From positions 65,144,834-65,208,833 of the forward strand of contig CM076849.1 in assembly GCA_039519185.1 (NCBI GenBank): DNA of 64,000 bases, written 5' to 3'. This document shows positions 21,328-31,054 of this stretch, one piece after another. Positions within the stretch are counted from its first letter, which is position 1; the number at the start of each line of letters is the position of its first letter. The translations under genes and the position numbers were made by a program. This stretch comes from Astragalus membranaceus. Its lineage: Eukaryota; Streptophyta; Magnoliopsida; Fabales; Fabaceae. Under the pieces are notes generated by a model. The model saw nothing but the letters and a program-made list of their open reading frames with translations, was not told where the DNA came from and made no database searches.

Positions 21328-23929
21328 ATGAGTATACTGAGGTACCTCGGGGCGCGCAAGAATGAGCTCTTTGCTGCCAGAAACTGCCATAAAGGTAATT
21401 AAGCTTAATGAACTCAATCAAGCAAGCTGCTATAAGAAAGCAACTAAGTTGATTTTATAGGATTTTGGCTATTTTGATAGTAAACAGTTTTTATTACTAG
21501 TCAAATACCCGTGCATTTGTACTTGCATCGTGTTGGATACTACAAATGTTTCTCAAATAGACAATAAAAAATGTATATTGTATTTAGAATCACTTGATTG
21601 AATTAGTTTGAAAATGATCAAACTATCAAGCAAGCACAAATATTCAGAAAAAATAAATTGATTATTGTACTTAAAAGATAGCATCCAAGAGATACAAAAC
21701 AGAATCTACAGTTAAAGAACAAGTTTGTGAATTTAACTTAAGGGCACAATTTAAAAGCAGGTTTACAGTTAAATATTCAAGCTCATGCCACCAATACAAG
21801 CATAGCATCCAAGAGATACACAACATAAACTTTGTTCTGATATTAAGTGCTACGAAGTTCTTAGCTCCAAACTGGTGATTAAAGCACTATGGAATCACCA
21901 TGATACACGTCCTCAGTGTTTGGAGCTCACTCGGAGCGAAAAAATCCGAGTCTATGCTCATCAGATTATGGATTTGACCACAGAGCTAAAAATGTAGACT
22001 CAATTACATCTTCCACATATGTCATTAGTGGGAAGTTCTGCTTCTTGATGTGTTGTCAATTTCTGTTTCTTTGTTGTCTTTCTATCAACTGAACAAATTG
22101 TGCCAATTTTCATCAGTTTCATATATTTCCCTTCTATGAAATAAAAGCTTGGAACAATCCTCCAATTACATTGAAAAGAAACATAATAGAAACTTTAAGA
22201 GAGAATAAAATCCATAATACCAAATAACCCATTGACCCAAAACGTTAAGGCTAGTGCAGTAATAAGTTCTGCATAGCCACCCTTAACAGTCATTTTTTGA
22301 TTGGTACACCATATAACCTTTGCTAAATACTGGTTTTTGGGTTCTCAATTCAATTGCTAATACAGTAGATAAACTCCATGCAGAATTAAGTAGATAATCT
22401 CAGTTAAATCAAAGCCAGCTATATGATTGTTTTGATTTTTCATCGCAGTACTGGGTTTTTTATCTCTTCACACAACTTCAAACTCCTCTGTGGAACTTCA
22501 CACTCCAGATGAGGAAGTGGTGATTGCTTTGGGAAGTAATGTAGGTGATAGACTACATAACTTCAAGGAAGCTTTGAAGTTGATGAGGAAGTCAGGCATA
22601 AATATCATAAGACATGCTTGTTTATATGAGACAGCACCAGCCTATGTTACTGACCAACCTCGATTCCTCAACTCTGCAGTAAGAGCAGTTACTAAGCTCG
22701 GTCCTCATGAATTATTGGCTGCACTCAAACGAATCGAGAAGGACTTGGGCCGCACTGACGGTATAAGGTATGGTCCAAGGCCAATTGACTTGGACATTTT
22801 GTTCTATGGTAAATTTAAAGTAAGATCTGATATTCTCTCAATACCTCATGAAAGAATTTGGGAAAGGCCATTTGTTATGGCCCCTTTGATGGATTTACTT
22901 GGAACAGCTATTGACAGTGATACAGTTGCAAGCTGGCATTCATTTTCAGGCCATTCTGGTGGACTACCTGCACTATGGGAAAAATTAGGCGGTGATTCGC
23001 TTATTGGAGCGGAAGGTATGTATCGGGTAATGCCCATCGGAAATGGCTTACTTGACTGGTCACAAAGAACATTGGTCATGGGGATCCTTAATTTGACTCC
23101 AGATAGTTTTAGTGATGGGGGAAATTTCCAGTCTGTGGAGTCTGCTGTTTCTCAAGCTCGGTTAATGATATCAGAGGGCGCTGATATAATCGATATCGGT
23201 GCACAGTCTACTCGGCCGATGGCATCTTGGATTTCTGTTGAAGAAGAGTTGGGCAGATTAATCCCTGTCCTGGAAGCTGTAATGTCAATACCTGAAATAG
23301 AAGGAAAGCTTGTATCTGTGGATACTTTCTACTCTGAAGTTGCATCAGAGGCAGTGCGTAGAGGGGCTCATCTTATAAATGATGTATCTGCTGGGAAGTT
23401 AGATACTAATATGTTTAAGGTCATGGCAGATCTTGATGTTCCTTATGTTGCAATGCACATGAGGGGGGATCCATGTACAATGCAGAATAATGAAAACCTG
23501 AAATATGATCATGTTTGTAAGGATATATCCTCAGAATTATATTCGCGGGTTAGGGAGGCAGAAATGTCAGGAATCCCAGCATGGAGGATTATTATTGACC
23601 CTGGCATTGGATTCTCAAAGAAAACTGAAGACAATTTAGAAGTCCTTACAGGACTACCTGATATTAGAGCAGAGATTTCAAAAACAAGTTTGGCCTTCTC
23701 TCATGCTCCTATACTAATTGGACCATCAAGAAAGAGATTTTTAGGTGATATTTGCTCTCGTCCTGTCGCAGTTGAGAGGGATCCTGCTACCATTGCTTGT
23801 GTCACAGCTGGTGTGTTGTGTGGGGCTAATATTGTTAGAGTGCATAATGTCAAAGATAATCTAGATGCCGTGAAGCTTTGCGATGCAATTCTAAGACAGA
23901 GAAGTTCTCTCATGAAATTCAGAGAATGA
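21328..23929 (+). CDS. bifunctional HPPK-DHPS of folate synthesis, mitochondrial (two exons)
   Basis: 6-hydroxymethyl-7,8-dihydropterin pyrophosphokinase fused to dihydropteroate synthase; makes dihydropteroate from the pterin, ATP and p-aminobenzoate, in the mitochondrion in plants. Exon 1 (21328-21394) codes a short Arg-rich N-terminus, MSILRYLGARKNELFAAR, typical of a mitochondrial presequence; a 1054-bp intron with GT..AG ends leads in phase to exon 2 (22449-23929), giving 515 residues. HPPK motifs: VVIALGSNVGDR (about 46-57) and RYGPRPIDLDILFYG. DHPS motifs: VMGILNLTPDSFSDGG (about 232), DIIDIGAQSTRP, VSVDTFYSEVA, LINDVSAG, IIIDPGIGFSKK and IGPSRKRFLGD. The large exon looks intact. Exon 1 was chosen for splice phase and presequence character and needs transcript support. 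Confidence 0.93.
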
Positions 23930-24477
23930 ATTTGTTTTGCTTTGCTGGATCTGGTGCTGATATTTTTTGCCATGCTACCTCTTAGTCTATGAATTTGGCT
24001 TCGTGCAGCAACTTTGTTACTGTTCTTTACCATGTCACTGGTACTCCAAGGTCATATATGGAATACCGTAATGCTGCCACTGCCAGAGCAAAGAAGCATG
24101 AAGTACACTGAATTGAAGGACATGTAGAATGAAATGAAGTTTGACATCACGTGTCATTCAATAATCAGCGTACCATTGTTGCATTCTAAATTTTATGTCT
24201 CCTAGTCATTTCTTTCCTCAACACGTATTTGGTTCACTGATTTCATTTGATTGCAACCCTCTACTTGTGACTTATTGATTCACAGATTTTTGTCATATGA
24301 CTCATGCAATAACTGATCAATCCTATCGTCCAGGAGGTAGTTTTAAACGCAAGGCAATCCAATAATCAGATTCCCTCTATTTTGTGTCGAAGGAGGATCA
24401 AATGTACCATGTTTTTTAGCATGAGCAGATATTGTTTTTGCATTTAGAACAAGTGGCAACTTACATATCAACAATCC
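23930..24477. other. 3' flank of HPPK-DHPS
   Basis: Non-coding. Presumably holds the 3' UTR and polyadenylation region, then AT-rich spacer up to the SINE. Nothing else recognised. Confidence 0.5.
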
Positions 24478-24626
24478 CAAGGAGGTAGCTCAGTTGGCGA
24501 GCTAAGGGATCTCGAAGGAGTGCACCAAAAGAGTGCAAGAAGGAGGTCCCGAGTTCAAACCCCGGAAACTAACATTTCCCCACCCCCACTAACATTGCTT
24601 ATAAAAAAAAAACATATCAACAATCC
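24463..24626 (+). mobile_element. tRNA-derived SINE with 15-bp target duplication
   Basis: Element body 24478-24611. An A box (TAGCTCAGTTGG, about 24486) and a B box (GAGTTCAAACCCC, about 24551) form an RNA polymerase III promoter of tRNA type; a short pyrimidine-rich tail ends in a run of ten A. A perfect 15-bp direct repeat, ACATATCAACAATCC, flanks it (24463-24477 and 24612-24626), the mark of LINE-driven retroposition. About 134 bp without the duplication. It cannot code for protein and depends on LINE machinery. Confidence 0.93.
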
Positions 24627-24773
24627 ATGCTAAGACTATCACTAAGTGCCAACGATTAGGAGCTGTTCTATGACATGTAGATAAATACAAATTATGTTAA
24701 AATATATAGGTGAGCTGCTTGCAATTTTTATTGTTTTTCTGTGTACTCCGGCAACACTTCTAGTAAATCTTAA

Positions 24774-25015
24774 GGATATGTTTGGGAGGGGATTTTACGA
24801 GGAGAAGTGAATGAAGGCCTTGAAAAAGATTAGTCTATATTTTAATATGCATTTGAGATTTAAAAAAATTAAAAGAAAAAATTGGTAGATTTCAATATAA
24901 CATTTTTAATCATATTTAATTTATGTTTAGAGACATTTTATAGCTTTCTCAATTTATAATTGAAAAATATGCCTTCCCCTTCTTTCTCCTTTCAAAACAC
25001 CCTCCCAAACATACC
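24774..25015. mobile_element. Tourist-like MITE (PIF/Harbinger type)
   Basis: 242 bp with terminal inverted repeats GGATATGTTTGGGAGGG and, on the other strand, GGTATGTTTGGGAGGG, flanked by TAA on both sides (24771-24773, 25016-25018), the 3-bp target typical of PIF/Harbinger. The interior is AT-rich and non-coding. Probably mobilised by a transposase elsewhere. Confidence 0.8.
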
Positions 25016-25745
25016 TAAATGTATCTTTAATTAAATTGACCGTGAAAATAGTGTGTTTTCACCAGTTCTCAATGTATCATTAATTTGCCAAGTGTTATAA
25101 TGATATTTTTTCGTATATAAAATTTTTTTTTTGACGGAATCTTAAAAGTTTATTTAGTGGTTTAATATCATGATATATATTTATTATAATCTCTTTTTAG
25201 TATGTCAAAAATATGTAGCAGAAACCCAGACCAAGGAAGCCAATTTCTGAACGCACAAAAGATCTACCCAATAATACAACCTTGAAATCATCCCCACTGT
25301 ACTTAAATATGATAATTGAATTTGTAATGGAGAATAAATAACAAAACAAAAAATATATATTTTGCTCCATTTTCATCCTAAATCAAACATGTCCTAACTT
25401 CTAAACAGTCAAGACCCCATTCCTTTAGAAATTATAATAAAACATGTCCTAATTGCTGCAACTATCAGAAAGCATTTGCTCTAGGATACATGATTATATT
25501 CTCAAGAATTTTGGTATAGTCAAAAGACATACTTTTGACAATACTGTCAATACAAGTGAGGGAAAGAACCGGTGAAAACACACTATTTCATTGCACTTAC
25601 AAGAACCTCGGCCCATACTGTTCCATGGTCTATATGAATTTGTCTCACCATGCATCAGATATATTCAAACTACAGATGAGGTGAACAAGTAATGCAATGC
25701 ATCATAATCCTCCCTCTGACTACAAATAACATGTCATTGATTTTT
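25016..25745. other. intergenic AT-rich region with a separated inverted repeat
   Basis: No gene. A 19-bp phrase AAATAGTGTGTTTTCACC occurs at about 25047 and in inverted orientation near 25570-25590, about 0.5 kb apart, followed by GGTTC or AGTTC. This may mark another MITE but no target duplication was found. The right end is the 3' flank of the RRM gene. Confidence 0.5.
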
Positions 25746-26904
25746 CTATTCAGCAACCTCTGCTTCAGCCCTTGCCATAGGATCATCCTTGACATCAATT
25801 TCCTCTTCTTTCTCTCCTTCTCGCTCTTGGGCTACTTGTTTCCTGTGCAACTCTTCTGCAGCCTGCATTGCAGCTCGATTCTCCGTTTCAAGACGACGCA
25901 TCTCCTCCTCTTGTTGCTGCCGCTCAAACCAAGTATCCGCATCAGCCCAAACTAATCAATTGAAAATAAACTGAGTCAGTCAAAAGAGTCAACCACACAA
26001 CAGACAACCTTGAACCAAGAAAGTTCAAATTCATTTATCTTTTTTCCTTTATATAACTCTAGAAATTAGAATCCCCCAAACCTCATCCACATAAAACATA
26101 CTCCCTCCGTCTCAAATATAAGCAACAAGAAAAGTCTCTATATTTGGTCTAAATTGTAACAATCTGGTGGTCTTTCACAATGGTTTGAACCGATGACCTG
26201 GGTCTAAAGCATCTTTGTCAGATCACTTAGACTTTTTTTCGCTTATATTTGAGACCGAGAGGGTAGGCTTTTTTCAAAAACACTAAGCACAAAAGCCACA
26301 TTCTATCTCTCAACTATTCATAAGCACCATTGGTGTCCATAGACAACTTTGCAAATATATCATGAATTATATATCATATATCATCATATCATAAACGTAA
26401 AATTCATAACTATCCACAAGGCATTTGCAGTGTGAATACATAAAATCATCAATATTTTAAATTACTCCATCTAACTTATCTTTGCAATTCTACTAATAGC
26501 ATCACACTATAACTAAAAACCCTCTGTAAAAGCATGAAATCAATTGAGGGATTAGGGTTAAAAAAAAAGAAGAAAACAATTGAGGTTAGAAAATTACTTG
26601 GTTGAGCAGCCCAGCCTTGTTCACCACCCTTGATTTTTTCAGGGAGAGCGTAATTGACGGTGAGTACACGGCCGTAGAGTTCGGCGCCGTCCATATTATC
26701 CATGGCGGCGGAGGCATCTTCCCTCTCAAGGAAGGTAACGAAGCCAAAAGAGCGGTGCTTCTGAGTGGCCTGATCTAACGGCGTCTTCACGTCTTTGATA
26801 TCGCCGAACGGTATGAACGCCGAGTGGAGTATTGACTCGTTCACTTCCTCCGCTAACCCTCCCACATATAGCGTGTTTTTCTGCACCCCTTGCATCATCG
26901 CCAT
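25746..26904 (-). CDS. RRM protein of cyclophilin E (CYP33) type without the isomerase domain
   Basis: Two minus-strand exons, 26904-26598 and 25951-25746, join in frame to 170 residues. One RNA recognition motif spans about residues 8-85: RNP2 LYVGGLAEEV and RNP1 RSFGFVTFLE, with VLTVNYALPEKIKGG after the domain, as in the N-terminal half of cyclophilin E. The tail WADADTWFERQQQEEEMRR onward is a Glu/Lys/Arg-rich predicted helix; the peptidyl-prolyl isomerase domain of the animal protein is absent, as is usual for this plant gene. Likely nuclear RNA binding; the target is unknown. The start MAMMQGVQKNTLYVGG was preferred over an in-frame ATG 81 bp upstream, which adds a non-conserved stretch. 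The intron hosts a Stowaway MITE. Confidence 0.87.
26101..26263. mobile_element. Stowaway MITE in the RRM gene intron
   Basis: 163 bp. Ends CTCCCTCCGTCTCAAATATA and, on the opposite strand, the near match CCCTCTCGGTCTCAAATATA. Flanked by TA on both sides (26099-26100, 26264-26265), the Tc1/mariner target. The CTCCCTCCGT terminus is the classic Stowaway signature. Non-coding, within the single intron of the RRM gene. Confidence 0.93.
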
Positions 26905-27057
26905 TGTTAGAGTTACTGAGTTAGGGTTCTTCTCTTCTTCCACTCCCACTCGCTTCTCCGTCTCCGACTCCGACAAAATGTGCAATTAACACCTTCAGTT
27001 TCCTTTCGGGATATCGATTGGGCCCGTCGGCCTTTTGTTCAGGGTTCTATTCTGCTT

Positions 27058-27135
27058 GGGTCCATTTTTTTTACCCCCGTGATCTAACTATCTACCCCAC
27101 ATAATATCTTAATCCCGAAAATACCTCTGCCATAA
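27058..27135 (+). repeat. MULE left terminal inverted repeat
   Basis: Begins GGGTCCATTTTTTTTACCCC directly after the 9-bp duplication. Aligns with the reverse complement of 39262-39331 through the words TACCCCC, TATCTACCCC, ACATAATAT and AATCCC, with mismatches in between. Confidence 0.85.
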
Positions 27136-27188
27136 ATTACAAAAATTGACTTTTTCAATATTCTTTGGTGGGGGACCACTTTATCTGT

Positions 27189-27491
27189 GAATCGGATTTA
27201 CCAAAATACAAGGTAAATCCGATTAGCTTTATATATGCAATTAATACACACGGATAAGTCAAATCGGATTTATCTAGCTGACAGATAAATCCGATTTGAC
27301 CATTTATTTCAGTATTAAAAGCAACATTTTGTCCAAACGGATATAGCTATATCTGATGCGCAATCGGATTTACGTTACCCAAACGTAAATCCGCTTTTGT
27401 ATTTTAACGAATCAGATTTACCTTGATGGGGGTATATCTGATTTTGAAAAATACAAATCGGATTTACGTTTGGGTAACGTAAATCCGCTGT
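27189..27491. repeat. left array of about 35-bp palindromes in the MULE
   Basis: Six palindromes in 300 bp, each with AATCGGATTTACC-type arms facing a complementary copy across a 5-12 bp loop: about 27190-27224, 27258-27300 (18-bp arms), 27339-27356, 27363-27398, 27410-27445 and 27456-27491. The arm word is shared, the loops differ. The same kind of array is found at the right end. Confidence 0.88.
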
Positions 27492-27707
27492 GTAATTTTT
27501 TTTAATTAATTTTCATATACCTCTTGTTTTATTTTGAAACATATATTCAGCTGCATATCGAGACGCAAGTTGTTCCTTTCGTGGTAGACACTACAGAGGC
27601 ATTCTCGACGGAGAGGTTATATTTTTCATACTAATTTTTTTAATCAGAGTTTGGTAGATATTTAATTAATTAAGTACGTAACATTTTTCTATTTTTTCTA
27701 TTTTGTA

Positions 27708-28666
27708 GATATTTTCTACACGCGAGGATGTAGAAGAGTGGGCTAAAGCGGTTGGGAGACGTATTGGAGTTGTGGTTATGATTGTAAGATCTGACAAAGC
27801 TGGAGTTAAAAGGGGTTCTAGAGATAAGATTATTTTTGGTTGTGAAAAGCAAGGGAAGTGGTCTAATGATTCTAGAGTTTTCGGGTCTAAGAGAAGAAGC
27901 TGTCCGTTTACATTGAGAGCTACTTGTACAATACGACATGGGGGTTGGTGTGTGAAAGTTAGGTGTGGTCTTCACACACATGAGTTGCTTACTACCCCGG
28001 TCGGTTCGACAGCTTTTGGTCGTTTAACTAAGGAGCAGAAAGCTATTGTTAATGAGCACACCGATCTGAATGTTGCCCCGAAAGATTGTCTTACTGCTTT
28101 GAAGAATCATTATGCGGACAACGTCACTACTCTTCCTCAAATATATAGGCAGCGTTACGCCTATAGATCTTCTAAGAGGGGTCCTAGAATGGACATTCAG
28201 GAGCTTTTGAGATTGATTGAGTCTCAAAATTATTTATGTTGGAGCAGAAAAGTTGAAGGTTCCGATGTGGTCAGTGACATCATGTGGGCGCATCCCACTT
28301 CTATTAAGTTATTTCGGTTGTTTCCAAAGGTTCTTATTCTTGACACCACCTACAAGACCAACAAATACAGTCTACCTCTATTGGAGATTGTAGGGGTCAC
28401 TTCAACGGAGTTAACTTTCTCGGTTGCTTTTGCCTATATTTCACACGAGCTTGGAATTCATTTTACTTGGGCATTGCAATAACTGAAAGAGTTATTTGAC
28501 TTGCACGGGCTTCAGCCTCAGGTATTCTTGACTGACAGAGATCTTGGTCTTATGTCTGGTATTCTTGATGTCTTTCCTTCGGCTACAAATTTGTTATGTC
28601 TCTCAAGAAAAATCTGCTGACTGTGATATTTCTTACCAAATAGAGGTGATTTGGGCGAGATATAAC
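27708..28666 (+). pseudogene. MULE transposase (FAR1/MURA type), 5' part
   Basis: Starts behind an intron acceptor (TATTTTGTAG) with IFSTREDVEEWAKAVGRRIG, the DNA-binding N-terminus of FAR1-like transposases, then the zinc-coordinating block CEKQGKWSNDSR, CPFTLRA and CGLHTHEL. The MULE transposase core follows: FPKVLILDTTYKTNKYSLPL holds the first catalytic Asp, FSVAFAYISHE comes after it, then a TAA at 28481, and in the same frame VFLTDRDLGLMSGILDVFPS with the second catalytic Asp. Shortly afterwards the frame decays and is cut by the LTR at 28667. An upstream short exon may end near 27618. Dead copy. Confidence 0.85.
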
Positions 28667-30941
28667 TGTAACACCCCGGAAAATAATTTAATTAAATTAT
28701 TTAATTGAATTATTAATTTCATTGGAAACGTGATTAAATTAATTAAAATGATGGGCGTTGTGCAGGAAGTGGAACGAGTATTGGGGGTGATGTTGACATC
28801 TCAGGGGTGGTGAAGAATGGCCAGGAAGCCCAAGCCCAATAGCTTAGGCGCTCCTGAGGCTCCTGAAGCTAAGGGGATAGGGTTTTGCGCCTCACTCCTT
28901 GCATCAGAGAAAGAAAACGAAATTTGAGAGAGTGAGAAGAGGGAGAGCATCGTACGGCGCTGAGGAGAAGAGGAAGGAAAGGAATTTTCTCGAGTTTTGT
29001 TAGGAAGTGGGCGTGGCTACGGTTTCGAAGGAAGAAGGATCGCGAGCTGATCGTTGTGTTGCTGTGATTTTGTTCGTGCCTCCACTCGTCTTCTTCAGAT
29101 CATTCATATTCGAGGTAAGGGTGAGCGTTTTAATTCAACAAAATCGAGTATGTGATTGGGGTTTTGTGGGATTTTTGGGTGTAGTAGTGTAATTGAAATG
29201 TTGAGGTTTTGTTTGATGAGTTATTGACGTTTCCCTTCGGGGAATTTCGATGTTTGCTTTGATGAACATTTTGAGGGATTACTTGATGAATTCTTGATGA
29301 TTGTTCTTGATGAATTTGATGATGTCTTGATGAAATTGTGTTGAATTGGACGATGAACAATGTGTGATGAAATTGTGTTTTGATGCATTGGATGATGTCT
29401 GGATGAAAATTCTAAAAATCTGATCACTCCTGCAAGCGAGCTGTTCTTGGCCTTTTGCGCCTCGGTCGCGCTCGGGTCGCGCCTCAAGCGCAAGCGTGAT
29501 GCGCTGGGGCCTGTTGTGGCTGTTGTTTTGCGCCTCGGTCGCGCTCGGGTCGCACCTCAAGCGCAAGAGTGATGCGTTGGGGCCTGTTGTTGCTGTTGTT
29601 TCGCGCCCCGCTCGTGCCCCGCTCGCGCCCCAAGCGCGAGCCATTGTTTCCCACTGTTGTTCACTGTTTTTCCACTGTTTTTCTTGCTGTTTTCACACCG
29701 TTTTCTCCAATTAAAAATGTGATATTTTCCCAATAAAAATATGATGTTTTCACTATTAAATGTGAAGTTTTTCTCCAATGTAGATGTGATGTTTCTCCAC
29801 AAAATGTGAAGTTTTCCCAATTAAAGATACGGTGTTTTCCTTAAATTCAAAAGTGATATTCCTCCATAGAATGGTGACGTCTATACTAGCAAAAATGTGA
29901 CGTTTTCTCAATCCAAATATAGTGTTTCCCAAGCTTAATAAATGTAGGTGTTTACCGAATTTAAAATGTGATGTCCTTTTAAATAAGATGTGGTGTTTAC
30001 TAAATTAAAACGGGACGTTTTTCCAAACTCCAAATGTGTGGCTACCCAAATTTCAAAAATGATATGGGTGATAATGACGTAATATGATTTATGATGAATT
30101 GTGAAGAATATACTCTATGAGTATGGCTTTAATAATGATGTAATGTGATTGGGATGAATTGTGACGAATACACTCTATGAGTGTTTGATGACGATGATGA
30201 TGAGTACTCCAGGTGAGTGTTTTTGATGAAATGCACATGTGTATATAGAGTCTCATGGCATGTGCATCTCGTGAAGAATAGGCTTCGGCCTTCTGTGAAG
30301 AATAGGCTTCGGCCTCTTAATTGTGATGAATATGGTACCATCATGCATATGCCCTGGTGGGGGTTGCATTTACATGCATGATCATGATTGTGGCTTGTTG
30401 CCAAACTGTGTTGTGAATTGGTGTTTGGTGATGATGATGTGATGTTAATAATGATGTTGTAGAATTGTTTGTCTCCATTACTCTATCATATGCTGGATTA
30501 TGTTTTGTTAAAATTCCCACCCCTTCTGCTTGGAATGTTGCTCTATTGTGGCAACGCTGCAGGTAATCGCGAGTGAAGGATCTGCTACTTTCCTTTTAGC
30601 TCTTGGGATGTACTTTGTGTCACTCTCTGATACTGTAACACCTAGGGGGCGTGGGTGAATTTTGATAAACGATTTAATTAGTTGTTTTAACGATTTTATT
30701 GATATATTTGAGACGTGTTTGAGAGTTATTGGTGAGTTGTTGTTTATTCCGCTGTGATGTGAATTTTGAGGATTTGATTTTCCATAAAGGATGTTTTGTT
30801 GCACGAATTTGAAGAGTGCAATTGATGAGTTTGTTTTTAATGAAGTTGTAGCATTTCTTTTCTATCAATGAAAATAATATTTTTGAAAGGGATTACTCTG
30901 ATAAATGACGCGTAATATAAGGGTAAAAAAGGGGTGTTACA
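28667..30941 (+). repeat. 5' LTR of the Tekay-type element
   Basis: 2275 bp, TGTAACACCCCGG to GGGGTGTTACA. Contains a GATGA-rich part (about 29216-29410), two to three GC-rich repeats of about 79 bp with GCGCCTCGGTCGCGCTCGGG (29455-29640), and a degenerate array of AAATGTGATGTTTTC words (about 29710-30020). Confidence 0.95.
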
Positions 30942-30943
30942 TT

Positions 30944-30957
30944 AGTGGTATCAGAGC
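30944..30957 (+). other. primer-binding site for initiator tRNA-Met
   Basis: TGGTATCAGAGC lies four bases after the 5' LTR end. It is complementary to the 3' end of plant initiator tRNA-Met, the usual primer of minus-strand synthesis in chromoviruses. An identical site follows the second LTR at about 37573-37584. Confidence 0.92.
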
Positions 30958-31054
30958 AGTTCGGTCTGTCCGGCCGGTGTTTGAGTCATCGAGTTGAGTA
31001 ACATTTGAGTTTTGTTACTCGTTTCTGATTTCTGTTTTCTGTTGCAGTACTAGA

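Noticed and set aside
24478..24611. Functional tRNA gene
   Set aside because: A and B boxes are present but the distance, arms and tail do not make a cloverleaf; the 15-bp duplication and A run show a SINE.
29007..29192. Short identical open frames repeated at 29007 and 35781
   Set aside because: They are the same LTR region in two copies; no homology and no conservation beyond LTR identity.
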